From Phaseolus vulgaris (Eukaryota > Streptophyta > Magnoliopsida > Fabales > Fabaceae): a DNA stretch of 64,000 bases. The stretch lies in contig NC_023751.2 of NCBI RefSeq assembly GCF_000499845.2, positions 35,949,309 to 36,013,308 of the forward strand, written 5' to 3'. Positions 1-10,445 of this stretch are shown here, piece by piece (position 1 is the first letter of the stretch; each line of letters opens with the position of its first letter). The position numbers were made by a program, and so were the translations under genes. The notes beneath the pieces are model-generated. The model was not told the origin of the DNA. It ran no database searches and worked only from the letters and a program-made list of their open reading frames with translations.

Positions 1-530
1 TCGTCGGTCACTCCCATCAATACTATTGCTCATTTCACACAATTTTGTAATGCTAAAAAACCTGTCAACTCTATCTTGGGAAGCGTGTGGATTTCAGTGG
101 TGAGTGAGATTTGGTGCCATAGGAACAAGGTTATTTCTAAAGGAGGTGTGGTGGATCATTCATAAATCTTTACTTTGGCTCAATTGAAGGTTTGGTCCTG
201 AGTAACTTCTAAAATACCTTCTGCTTGCTTTTCCTTCTCTCATTGCTATCTTGCTCCCTTGTCGATATAATTGGCCTGTTACTTTTTAAGGTGATAGGTA
301 TTTGTTTTTTTGTTGGATGTTGGTTTTTGTGGGTTGTTTGGCTGGTAGTTGGTTTGGTGGCCAAGACTTGTTGTTGTGCTAGTACGAGGTTTTTAGTGGT
401 TGATTTATTTAGCTCTTTCATTGTGCTGGTTTGGGTGACTCAAGAAGTTGGATTATATTATATAAGTATGTATAAGGGTTGAATCACTAAGTGATTCCTG
501 TTATTAGATTCTTATTGCTGATAAAAAAAA
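1..530 (+). mobile_element. L1-type LINE, 3' end (C-terminal tail of ORF2 plus 3' UTR)
   Basis: The first 200 bases read as the decayed end of a plant LINE reverse-transcriptase protein: a Trp-rich stretch like the zf-RVT tail of the LINE at 42.3 kb (residues like WCHRNK, then LKVWSW). A T/G-rich 3' UTR follows and ends in GCTGATAAAAAAAAA. Just before the tail is a perfect 7-bp hairpin, GAATCAC-TAA-GTGATTC (481-497). The element runs off the left edge of the window, and R1 repeat DNA starts directly after the A-tract. Confidence 0.75.
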
Positions 531-735
531 ATTCTTCCAAAATAATATATTATATGATTAATTAAATTTTAGTCCATATATAGTATATTAAGGTTTAAAA
601 GTGAATTTATATTATTTTTAAATTTTTAAAAAGTTTAATATAGTTTCAATTTTTTTTTAAACTATTTAAAGTAGTTTTTTCAGATAACAAATCTACCTCA
701 TTGATAGTGTCAATAAATATTGAATTGTATGGGTT
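531..735 (-). repeat. R1 dispersed repeat, inverted copy
   Basis: Read on the minus strand, this AT-rich block matches 5925-6120 and part of 8860-10240. It shares a recognisable stretch around ATATATGGACTAAAA and another around GAGGTAGATTTGTTATCT. It carries no coding capacity. Its outer edge is set by the LINE A-tail at 530. Confidence 0.6.
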
Positions 736-1744
736 GTTACATTGAATTGTTCTAAATATTGGAAGGTCTTTTTTTATCTGCAAAAATAAATAAATAAAAC
801 TTATTTGAGGTATGATGCAACTCTTATATTATGTAATATAGGAACAAACATTCTTTCTCCAGACACACGAGACCCTCACCAACCAGAAACCCAATCACAC
901 AAAAAAAAACTACCAGCGAATCTAAACATTTCATAAATTTTTAATCGAAGGCTCGTAACTGTTCCCTTGCATTATTGATTGTTTGGTTGTCTTGAAGTAA
1001 TACAGGTTAGGAAGACTATTCATGTTTTTCTGGTGATGTGAGTCTTTTCATTCTATTTGAAATCTGTTTTTATAGGGAATGAAACACCTATTTGTACTTC
1101 TATTTAATTTTGCTACTTCTATTTAATTTTTCTGATTAAAAAAATATCGAATCATTCTAAAATTAATTAAAACCACCATATCGAATAATTATTTTAAAAA
1201 TTATGACTTAATTTTAAAAAAATCAAATCAAATTGAACTCTTTAAAAACAATTGAAACGACATTTAAATTTTTAAAATTTAAAAGACTAGAAGCATAATT
1301 AAGCTGTCTTATACTCAATTCAAGTTCATATGGATGTTAAGGTAGGATGTTGACGTTATGTTTTACATTTTACTAGTTTGAAAAGCTAACAATTTTTTTA
1401 TCCATAAATAAAAAATAAATAAATATAATCCAGTTCAAGATTGATCTAATCTTATAAAAAAACAAATACAAATGTAAAAAATACTCTCTTCCAATCGAAA
1501 TAAGCTCTCTTCAATCCATAATCACCATATATTTTGTGCTAGAACGCCACATTATTATTATTTTTTTAAAAATGTTAATTGGTTTGTTTTGATATATTTG
1601 AAGGAAAATGATACAATGACAACCTTGTTCAAGTATACAACTCTCTTTCTTTACCTAAAATTTCAACTTTTGTATGAAATGACAAAAATACCCTTTTTTA
1701 TATCATAAATTAAGAGTTGTATAGTGGAGCAAGTTGTCCATATA
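736..1744. other. Gene-free AT-rich stretch with an inverted repeat copy
   Basis: No credible reading frame was seen. About 1125-1375 is an inverted copy of 5600-5870; both share a run near GTCGTTTCAATTGTTTTTA on opposite strands. The rest is ordinary AT-rich intergenic DNA. Confidence 0.5.
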
Positions 1745-2068
1745 TCATTGTTCATGTTTGAAAGATTAAGGTTTGGTCTTGGATCTCTTAAAAAGTACCG
1801 GCAATTAGTTTCTCATTCTCTAACTTGTGCCTAAAATCCTTGATATGTATACATTCAATTTAATGTTACTATAAGGGTAATGAAGTTGGTCCTTGACCTT
1901 TAAGTTTTTCTATAGTTGGTAGTATTGGGGTAGGCAATTGGAGGTTTCATTTGGGTTTTTTGTTGTGTAGGAGTAAAGGTACTCTTTGTCTCTCTTATTT
2001 TGTATGAGAGTTTAATCACCCCTTAAGTGAGCTTTGTTTATTTGAATTGCTTCTTCCTAATAAAAAAA
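1745..2068 (+). mobile_element. L1-type LINE 3' remnant
   Basis: Bases from about 1760 translate, with stops, to IKVWSWIS..FSFSNLCLKSL, the same C-terminal signature as the LINE at 42.3-44.5 kb. The 3' UTR ends in AATAAAAAAAA. A short hairpin, TCAC (2016-2019) with GTGA (2027-2030), sits where the other LINE copies keep theirs. The copy is strongly 5'-truncated. Confidence 0.6.
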
Positions 2069-2135
2069 ATGTCTACAGTTTGAATTTTCAAAACCAACGT
2101 AGAACACACTAAACCTTTAATATATTTACTATATA

Positions 2136-2139
<4 letters not shown>

Positions 2140-2169
<30 letters not shown>
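2140..2169. repeat. (TA)n microsatellite
   Basis: About 30 bases of nearly pure TA dinucleotide. Confidence 0.9.
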
Positions 2170-2173
<4 letters not shown>

Positions 2174-2221
2174 TGGTGTCTTGATCCATTAGTTTGTATG
2201 TTTTCGATTAAAAACAAGTGA

Positions 2222-2356
2222 ATAGTGATAGGTTGGATTGATGTTTCCTTCTGCTGCTGTTTGTGAGGGGTTGTTGTTGTTTAGATTGTTGTAGGTTTTT
2301 TACCAGAGCCACCCCTAAAATGATTCATATTTATTTATTTATTTTTGCTGATAAAA
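2222..2356 (+). mobile_element. Short LINE 3' UTR remnant
   Basis: A T/G-rich segment ends in ATTTATTTTTGCTGATAAAA, the tail signature of the LINE family in this window. No coding part remains, so the left edge is a guess. Confidence 0.4.
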
Positions 2357-3370
2357 TTAAAACATTTAATATATTTATTATTATTATTATAATAATATTA
2401 TCAATAAATTATACATTTCAAATAAAATCTTTTGCAAAATTTTTTTTCTTCACACTTTTGATTTGAAAGCTTTATGATTCTTCTTTATTATTAACATTGT
2501 CACCTACACTTGAGATAGAAAACTTCCACTAAAATAAAACAAGAATTTTATCATATTATAATTTTTATTATATTTATTATTATTATTAATGTGAGTAACG
2601 TGAAAATTTTCATAAGTATGTAGCTTAAATATAATTTAACAAAAATTATATTAAAACTTTCAAAAATTTAATTCATTTTATTTTAAATTTATATAAAAAA
2701 TAAATAAATTTAATGTATAAAAAATGTATATAATTTATAAAAGAAACTTTCTTTAATTTATAAAAAAAATAATTTATTTTATTTATTCAACAAAAAGTTA
2801 TTTTAATTTATACAACAAAAACTTAATTTCATTTATAAAACAAAATATATATTTAATTTATACAACAAAAAATATACATAATATTTTTAAAATTTAAATA
2901 TGTATTTTTTTTACCCAATTATTATTTTTCTACATATTTCAATTCTTTAAAAACTTTATAAGATAATTTCTTTAAATAATTTTAAATTAAACACTTAATC
3001 AATTTAATAAATTTAATTTAACTAATTTATATCTAAATACTTATTATAATATTATTAATGAAATTAAATTAAAATAATTAATTTGAAAAAAAATTAAGTA
3101 TTTTATATAACATTTAGAAATTTAATTAAATTTTTTTGTTTTACTCAATTATTATTTTTTAACATTTTTCAATTATTTTAAAATTTTTTAAGATAATTTT
3201 TTTAAATAATTTAAAAATTAACACGTAATCAATTTAATTTAACTAACATATACCAAAATTATTAAAATTAAAAAAATTATTATAATATTAAAAAAATTAA
3301 AATAAATACAATAAACAAGTAAAAATTATAATATTTATTACCATGTTATACATTAAATAAATATAAAATC
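2357..3370. repeat. AT-rich spacer with a degenerate direct repeat
   Basis: There is no gene. Two diverged direct copies of roughly 110 bp lie at about 2905-3010 and 3137-3240; both carry CAATTATTATTTTT and end near TAATCAATTTAAT. The remainder is A/T-only sequence. Confidence 0.4.
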
Positions 3371-3374
3371 AATA

Positions 3375-3619
3375 AACTAAAACTATGCGTGGACTATAAC
3401 CCATGCTTCCTATTATTTACATTGGCTTTGCGTCGGTCTTAGCCCATGCAAACTGAAATATATTTTTTTATTTAAATCTATACTTGCGTCCATTATGCGT
3501 CGAATTGCCAAAAAAATTACTTTTGCACCGGCTTTGCATGGGTTTTGTCCACGAAAATCGTGTCCACACTTAGCCCACGCATACATATGGAAACTAAATC
3601 ACCGTTTTCTTGTAATGTT
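3375..3619 (-). mobile_element. CACTA-type element terminus (ACGG family)
   Basis: The right end reads CCGTTTTCTTGTAATG, the reverse complement of a CACTACAAGAAAACGG-type terminal inverted repeat with one change (CATTA for CACTA). Inside are repeated GC-richer words such as GCGTGGAC, GCATGGGT and CCCACGCA, as expected of CACTA subterminal repeats. No matching left terminus or transposase was seen. Confidence 0.4.
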
Positions 3620-3639
3620 CAAATGTCACATGTCCTCTC

Positions 3640-3760
3640 TAATTTTTTTTATTAAATAAATATTAATTTTAGAAATCAAAATAATTAATTATAATATTAA
3701 CTAAATTAGAAATCATCTTATAAACTAAAAAAATCATTAGTATTTAACATCCATTTATAT
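3640..3760. mobile_element. CACTA foldback MITE fragment (diverged)
   Basis: Phrases such as GAAATCAAAATAATTAATTA and AACTAAATTAGAAATCAT match one arm of the foldback family at 9773-10153. Neither end is intact. Confidence 0.35.
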
Positions 3761-3829
3761 TCTCTTTTCTAATCTCACCAATTCCTTATTGATTTCTTTA
3801 TGGGTAAGAGAAGGTGACATTATGTATGA

Positions 3830-4160
3830 ACACAATATTTTAATAATTGTATGGGAATATTTCACCTACAGTTTGTTAATTAGTTGCTGATAAAAATATA
3901 TATTTTACTAAATTTTTAAGGAATGACAACTTTGAACTTTTCCTCATAAACATCCATGTCATTATGATAAAATCATCAAGAAATTAATTAGGGAATTTTT
4001 TTTTATCAAAAAAAAATTAATTAATTAACTAGGGAAATCTAGTGTAGTGTTTTTAGAGAAAAGCAAGTTTTGAGTTTTGTAAAGTGTAGTATTTTGACTC
4101 TGCGAATACATATAAAGGTTCTTCAAAGATAATATATTATATTCAGTTCATATGGATGTT
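3830..4160 (-). repeat. R1 dispersed repeat, inverted copy
   Basis: On the minus strand this matches 6120-6330 and 10240-10440, sharing words such as TAATGACATGGATG and ACACTACACTAGAT. It then jumps at about 4135 to sequence matching 5645 (inverted), so it is a rearranged copy. Confidence 0.55.
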
Positions 4161-4198
4161 AAGCTAATTGATTCATTCAAACTTATTTAAAAATTATT

Positions 4199-4747
4199 AT
4201 GACATGTTTCAATCTTAATATTATTATAAAATAGGACTTGACATATTAGATAAAAAAAAAAAATCATTTTAAACAATATCATCAACAGGTTTGAAAACAT
4301 TTTATATAAAACCAATTTATAAATTCATATATAGAAAGCAAGAATGGAGAAATTTAAATGTATGTAGACGACATTACAGAATAACAGATAATGCAATGAA
4401 ATATTTTAAAATCTGTAACAACCATTGGATGAACTTGACCAAAACCTGGGAAATTTAAATTATATGTGTTGGCAAATAGACTAAAAGGAAGAGTTCATAA
4501 ATAAAGTTATAAATTGCCTGGTCAATGGTTGTTACAGATTTAAAAATATTTCATTGCCTTATTTATTATACTGTAATGTGTCTAGATTTAAAAAATTATC
4601 CATTCTTGCTTTCTAGATGTGAATTTTAAACTGGTTTTATATAAAATATTTTGAAATCTGTTGTGCCTGATATTGTTTAAAATGAATATTTATTTTTATC
4701 CAATGTGAAGTCCTATTTCATAATAATATTAAGATTGAAACGTGTCA
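4199..4747. repeat. Long imperfect inverted repeat (hairpin)
   Basis: The arm at 4199-4428 and the arm at 4523-4747 are imperfect reverse complements, about 225 bp each, around a loop of roughly 95 bases. They pair from TGACATGTTTCAATCTTAAT (outer) to AATCTGTAACAACCATTG (inner). No coding sequence, clear target duplication or known terminal motif was found. It may be a foldback element or the centre of a larger palindrome. Confidence 0.65.
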
Positions 4748-5061
4748 TCAAATTGGTGGCATGCAACATATCATCAACATGATGTTTCTCACAGGTGAAG
4801 ATAGTATAATAGGTTTAATTTTTTTATGAATAAAAAATAAATAAATATATATAAAAGCATTTGAGAGATACATTGGAGCAAAACAAATTGAAGTAGACTA
4901 TGATGGAGATAAAACAAGATTGTCTAATCATATGCCTGTTTCTTTATTTTACACATTTTAAAATGCTGTGAAATTAGGTTGCCTTGTAGTATGTTTTTTT
5001 AATGTTTTTAAAGTTGGTGATATTTTTTAAAATGATTTTTCATATCTAATGTCAATTCCTA

Positions 5062-5173
5062 TATTATGAAGTGTAATTTAAACATAACTTAAGCTCATAA
5101 AATCGACTTATAAGGTGAGGTTTACACTCACATATATATAATGAAATATTTTCATCTCTAATTGGGATCTCCT
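5062..5173 (-). mobile_element. TRIM-type solo LTR, diverged
   Basis: The segment matches the LTRs of the TRIM at 7835-8194 over most of its length, with shared words ATAAGGTGAGGTTTACACTC, AATGAAATATTTTCATCTCT and GGGATCTCC. It starts TATTATGAAGTG where the intact LTR has TATTACGAAGTGG. Confidence 0.55.
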
Positions 5174-5270
5174 ATTTTATAATAATATTAAGGTTAAAAC
5201 ATGTCATAATAAATCAATTAACATTTAAAATAATAATAATAATTAGCAAAATATATGATGATTAGTATCA

Positions 5271-5516
5271 TACAAGAAAATCATTAAATAGAAACCAATT
5301 TTAGAGATAAAAAATAATTAATTAGTTGCTTAACTAAATTAGAAATTATTTTAAAAATTGGTTTCTAAATTAGTTTATATTATTGTTAAATAGTTTTTAA
5401 ATTAGTATCTAATTAGCTATAAACAAAATTGTTACCAATAGAAACTAATTTAGATTTTTTTTTTAATTTTTAAAATAATCTCTAATTTAATCAATATATC
5501 AACTAATTATTTCTAG
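5271..5516. mobile_element. CACTA foldback MITE, internally deleted
   Basis: It opens with TACAAGAAAATCATTAAATA and closes with CTAGTG, matching the ends of the family at 9773-10153. Both arms (AGTTGCTTAACTAAATTAG, then TAATTTAATCAATATATCAA) are recognisable. The 5' CAC and much of the centre are missing. Confidence 0.5.
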
Positions 5517-5589
5517 TGTATGATTGTTAGTTTTTCAAACTAATTTTTTTTTATCAACGAATATATAACGTTAAACATTTCATTTTCAA

Positions 5590-6330
5590 ACTAACTTTTT
5601 AAAGTAGTGAAAGGTAAAACATAACGTGAACAGCCTACCTTAACACCCATATCAACTTGAATTGAATATAATACAGCCTTAATTATCCTTTTTAGTCTTA
5701 AGGCTAACAACCAATTTCATCTTTTAAAATTTAAAAATTTAAATGTCGTTTCAATTGTTTTTAAAGAGTTCAATTTGATTTTAATTTTTTTTTTAAATTA
5801 ATTCCTAACTTTAATATGGTGGTTTTAATTAATTTTAGAACGATTCAATATTTTTCTTTATCAACAAAATTAATAAATTAAATAAAACATATCATTCTTT
5901 TGGTAGTGTGGTTGTGAATTGACACAATTAACGAGGTAGATCTGTTTGAATGAAAACAATTTAACAAAATAAATCATATTAAATCCTTTTAAACAAATTT
6001 AAGATTATATTTAACTTTTTTTTAAAACCTTCAAAATGTGAATTAACCTTTAATCCTTAATATATTATATATGGACTAAAAGTTAATTAAGCATATAATA
6101 TATTATTTTGGAAGAACCTATGTATATGTATCTGCATTAACAAAAACTTAAAACTTGTTTTTCTCTCAAAACACTACACTAGATAATTCCTAGTTAATTT
6201 ATTGACGATTCTATCATAATGACATGGATGACTTTCTTTATTTAGGAAAAGTTGAAAGTTGTAATTCCCTTAAAAAATTTATAGTGAATATTTTGACGAT
6301 TGTATGGAAATATTTCACTTATTATATATA
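5590..6330 (+). repeat. R1 dispersed repeat, longest forward copy
   Basis: Best reference copy of R1 in the window. Parts recur inverted at 531-735, 1125-1375 and 3830-4160, and in the same direction at 8860-10445. At 6039-6041 it keeps uninterrupted sequence (AATGTGAATTAACC) at the point where the direct copy carries a CACTA foldback element. No reading frame of note. Confidence 0.6.
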
Positions 6331-6780
6331 TATATAGAATAAGTGAAATCGTCAAAATATTCATTATAAATTTTTTAAAATTTATTTACAAATTATTATA
6401 TTTGGATATACATCTATAGATAAATTTAACACTACATATAGATTATTACCTATATATACATATTCGTTTTTTTTATCATATTCGTAAGTAAATTATCTAA
6501 AACTTTATATTTCTAGATAAATTCAGCATTACAGTAGGAACTAATTGAAGGAAATAAGAGAAAACAAAAGGTTGTAGAAACTGATTGAAGGTAATTGCAA
6601 AGATTGCAAAACTGATCTTTCATTTTGATTTACTTCAATAATATATATAATAAAATTACAATTATTGGAAGCTATAAAATAGAAATAGAAATACTATCAG
6701 CCCAGTAAACTGACCATTAATGCAATAATAACGGTAAAATAGTTTAAGGGTAATAAAATCAGAATTAATAACCAACAATT
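6331..6780. other. AT-rich spacer
   Basis: No gene. A short self-complementary stretch at 6285-6365 repeats GTGAAATATTTCC-like words on both strands around a TA run. Otherwise nothing recognised. Confidence 0.4.
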
Positions 6781-7050
6781 ATTACTCAGATGCTTTGCAT
6801 TAGCGGCTGGCCTTAGAGTGAACTTTCATAAGACAAGGATTGGAGCAATAGGTGTTCAAAACCAACAACTAAAGGTTTACGCCAATATGCTCAATTGTGC
6901 CCAAATGTCAATACCGTTCAAATATCTTGGCTTAAAGGTTGGGGGACATCCGCGAGGAAAAGAGAGTTTTGGAAGGAGAGGTTGTAGACAAAGTGAGGAG
7001 GAAACTAGCCACATGGAAAGGGAAGAAACTAACTTTTGCAGGAAGAGTTA

Positions 7051-7246
7051 GTATGATTAAGTCAGTCTTTATTGCTATCCCGCTATACTATTTATCTCTC
7101 TTCAAGGCTCCAATATTGATTTGTAAAGAAATTACGAGCTTGCAATTTGTATGATTAAGTCAGTCTTCATTGCTATCCCGCTATACTATTTATCTCTCTT
7201 CAAGGCTCCGATATCAATTTGTAAAGAAATTACGAGCTTGCAAAGA
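7051..7246 (+). repeat. 98-bp tandem duplication inside the LINE
   Basis: 7051-7148 and 7149-7246 are nearly identical copies starting GTATGATTAAGTCAGTCTT. Because 98 is not a multiple of three, the duplication shifts the LINE reading frame. Confidence 0.85.
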
Positions 7247-7834
7247 AGGTTTATGTGGGGGTGAGGTGTCAATGAAAAGAAAATTGCTTGGATTAAATGG
7301 AACACCTTGTGTAAACCAAAAAAGGAAGTAGGTTTGGGGATCAAGGATGCCAAAAGCTTTAATAAAGCGCTAATCAAGAAATGGATGCGAAAATTGAAAG
7401 TGGACTCTTTGGGAATGTGGAGAGAGGTGCTTAAGTCTAAATATGAGACTAATGCTAGGAGAAACATACTTAGTCATAAAATGACACATTCTTGGCGGTG
7501 GAGTGATTTGTGCAAAATTTGTGAAGTAGGCCAAACAGAAAGCTGGTTCCACAATCAGTTATCAGCAAATGACAAAAATATACTATTATGGGAAGATATC
7601 TAGTACTATTGAATGGGAAAGAGAACAACTGCTACAACTGGAAGTAGATATTCATGCTTGTATTCTAGAGCAAGATAGTCAGGACAGGGTGGTGTGACTA
7701 GCTGAAGAAAATGGTGATTTCTCAGTAAAATCTGCATATCGAAGTCCTACACTTGACGACGCCCTCGGAGAGTTGTAAAGCATTGGATATGCTATGGGAA
7801 ATCAAAGTGATTCCTAATGCTTTAACATTGACTT

Positions 7835-8194
7835 TATTACGAAGTGGACTTTAAGCCTAACTCAACCCCATAAAACCGGCTCATGAGGTGAGGTTTGCAC
7901 CCACTAATATTCTCATCTCTAGTCTATGTGGGATCTCCAACATACACCCCTCACGTCGAGAGTGACAGATCGTGCGTGGGACAACATATTAGGTGTGGTC
8001 CGATAAAGAACCGATAGCGGCTGACACGATAGGCCCAACAAACACTCGATAGGATAGACTTTAAATGGCTCTGATACTATATTACGAAGTGGACTTTAAT
8101 CCTAACTCAACCCCATAAAATCGGCTCATGAGGTGAGGTTTGCACCCACTTATATACAATGAAATATTCCCATCTCGATGTGGGATCTCCAACA
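7835..8194 (-). mobile_element. TRIM (terminal-repeat retrotransposon in miniature), complete, nested in the LINE
   Basis: On the minus strand the 360-bp element has two LTRs of about 115 bp (8080-8194) and 108 bp (7835-7942), both starting TGTTGGAGATCCCACAT. Directly inside the first LTR is TAGTATCAGAGCC, one base from the usual plant initiator-tRNA-Met primer binding site TGGTATCAGAGC. Directly before the second LTR is the purine-rich GTGAGGGGTGTA, a likely polypurine tract. There is no coding sequence. Flanks GACTT (7830-7834) and GGCTT (8195-8199) look like a 5-bp target duplication with one change. Removing the element rejoins the LINE frame at the TWR(I/V)L motif. Confidence 0.85.
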
Positions 8195-8930
8195 GGCTTG
8201 GAGGATTCTCAAAGGAAAAATTCCAACAAGAACTAATCTACAGAGAAAAGGGATTCTATTACCATCCCTTTTGTGTCCCTTATGTAACCGGAAGGAGGAA
8301 TCAGTTAACCACTTATTGTGGATTGCAAAGTAGTTTTTTAGGTGTGGTCTATGGTTTCAAAATGGGTAGGACTACAATCAGCTTACCACAATGATCTAAA
8401 GTTGCATTTTCTCCAATTCAATGCAATCAGCTTACTACAATCAGCTTACCACAAAAAGGAATTGTGTATCGAGAGTGGTTTGGGTAGCGGTGTTATGGAG
8501 CTTATGGAATCATAGGAATGAGATGGTGTTTAAAGAAAGGAAGGTGGATGTAGAAGAGATATTTAGTCTTGCATAACTACAAACGTGGACATGGATGAGG
8601 ATAAAAGTTAAAGATTTTAACTTTTCCTTCTCAGATTGGGTGTTATCTTAATTGTTTAGAGTCTCTTACTTGAAATGAAAGTTGTGATATTGAGAAGCGA
8701 TTCAAGAGATTCTGGTTTTGGCCAGGTAGGAGATTCTGGTTTTGGCCAGGTTTAGCAGAGATTCTTACTTAAAATCTAAATCTATATATGTTTAGGAAGG
8801 GGAAAAGTGTTGGTTTCTTGCAACTAGCAAAGGAAGAAGAATAAGACACTAACTAATTCAATATTTATTGACACTATCAATGAGGTAGATTTGTTATCTA
8901 AAAAAACTACTACTTTAAATAGTTTTTAAA

Positions 8931-9702
8931 GAATTAGGTAGATTTGTTATCTCCTACTGTGGTACAAAGGAAGACTTGGTCTTGGGTCACAGTAAAAGAA
9001 AAATTGGTCGTTTTCTCCTACTCAGATTGGTGTTTGGAACCTCTTTGTTGTATGAGATATTTGAAAGACTGATTTTTTGCATTATTTAACTAACGAATTT
9101 ACCCAAAATTGGTAGTAGTGGTGTATTTTTGTGCAAGTTTCAACGGTTTCTTCTATCCGGCGAGGTTGGATTGAGGTTTGTGGCCTTGGGTTGCGCTTGG
9201 AAGGTGTTTTGAGTTGTAAACAGGTCTATCTGGCTATGATTGCTTCTTGCAAGTCTGGGAGGATTTCTCTAGTTATGTATGGGTTTGTTGGTATTGGCAC
9301 TTGGGTTTTTGGTGGTCTTCAGCTTGTTGTAAAGACTCTCTTTGTTGTTGGGTGTGTGTCTTGTACTAAGGGTGTGATCTATTTGGTATACTTGTTCCCT
9401 TTGTAGGATTGGTGTGTTGAGTTTTGTCACTTGGTTTGATACATTTGCCTGCTGGCAAAGATTTTGTTTAGTTGTGGGGTGCATGTCCTATTTTGAGAGT
9501 GTGATCTCTTGTTAGGTTGTTGTAATTGTATTTGTTGGGCTCCTATATCTCGAACTATTTTTTATGGTTGGTTTGTAGTGTATTATTGGTTGGAGCCTGT
9601 GTTGGTAGGGTGTTCGGAAACTTGTTTTGGGTGTTTTGTATAAGGGTTGGGACACTGCTGAAATGTCTCATTTTATTTTATTTATTCTTTGCTGATAAAA
9701 AA
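8931..9702 (+). mobile_element. L1-type LINE 3' end inserted in R1
   Basis: It starts with a decayed C-terminal tail (QRKTWSWVTV..FSYSDWCLEPLCC near 8965) and continues through a G/T-rich 3' UTR to TTTGCTGATAAAAAAAA. A hairpin, GGGACA with TGTCTC, sits about 40 bases before the tail (9649-9669). The flanks share a degenerate duplication, ACTACTTTAAATAGTTTT before and ACTATGTTAAATAGTTTT after, consistent with target-primed insertion. Confidence 0.7.
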
Positions 9703-9772
9703 AAACTATGTTAAATAGTTTTAAAAAAAATTGAGACCATATTTAACTTTTCAAAAATTAAAAAATAATTGA

Positions 9773-10153
9773 CACTAAAAGAAAATCATGAAATAGAAAC
9801 CAATTTTTAGAGACAAAAATAATTAGTTGCAATAGTAACTAAATTAGAGACCATTTTAGAAACTAAAAAAAAATGGTTTCTAAATTAGTTTCTATTATTA
9901 TTAAATAGTTTCTAAATTTGTATCTAATTAGCAACTAAGGTTTTAACTACCAATTATTTAGTTTCTAAATTTGGTCTCTAAAACCTTGGTTGCTAATTAG
10001 ATACCAATTTAGAAATTATTTAACAATAATAGAAACTAATTTAGAAACCAAAATTTTATTTAGTTTCTAAAATGGTCTCTAATTTAATTACAATTGCAAC
10101 TAATTATTTTGATTTCTAAAAATTGGTTTCTATTTCATGATTTTATTGTAGTG
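9773..10153. mobile_element. CACTA foldback MITE, complete (381 bp), TSD TGA
   Basis: The element starts CACTAAAAGAAAATCATG and ends TTATTGTAGTG. It folds along almost its whole length: the arms (GAAATAGAAACCAATTTTTA, GACCATTTTAGAAACTAAA and so on) are reverse complements around a short asymmetric centre. The 3-bp flanks are TGA on both sides, the target duplication size of CACTA (En/Spm) elements. The R1 copy at 6039-6041 shows the site without the insert. No transposase. Confidence 0.85.
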
Positions 10154-10445
10154 TGAATTCACCTTTAAACCTTAATATACTATATATGGACTAAAAGTTA
10201 ATTAAGCATATAATATATTATTTTGGAAGAACCTATGTATATGTATCTCGACAAAATACCACACTTTACATTAAAACTTGTTTTTTCTCTCAAAACACTA
10301 CACTAGATAATTCCTAGTTAATTTATTGATGATTTTATCATAATGACATGGATGGATTTCTTTATTTATGAAGAAAAGTTCAAAGTTGTAATTCCCTTAA
10401 AAGTGAAATATTTCCATACAATCGTCAAAATATTCATTATAAAAA

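Larger units (their letters stand above)
6781..8700 (+). mobile_element. Degenerate L1-type LINE (reverse transcriptase and zf-RVT part)
   Basis: Broken frames give plant LINE ORF2 signatures in order: ALAAGLRVNFHKT and KYLGLKVGG (RT palm/thumb, from 6790), KLATWKGKKLTFAGR (7000), IPLYYLSLFKAP (7080), then FNKALIKKWMRKLKV (7350) and WRWSDLCKICEVG (7490). The zf-RVT part continues after 8195 and ends near 8650 with LQTWTWMRIKV and FSFSDWVLS. The copy is 5'-truncated (no endonuclease or catalytic motif), has several frameshifts and stops, and is split by a TRIM at 7835-8194. It has no coding potential left. Confidence 0.8.
8860..10445 (+). repeat. R1 dispersed repeat, forward copy split by two insertions
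   Basis: R1 sequence occurs at 8860-8930, 9703-9772 and 10154-10445. The gaps hold a LINE 3' end and a CACTA foldback element. The pieces are collinear with the reverse of 531-720 and with 5980-6330. Confidence 0.6.
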
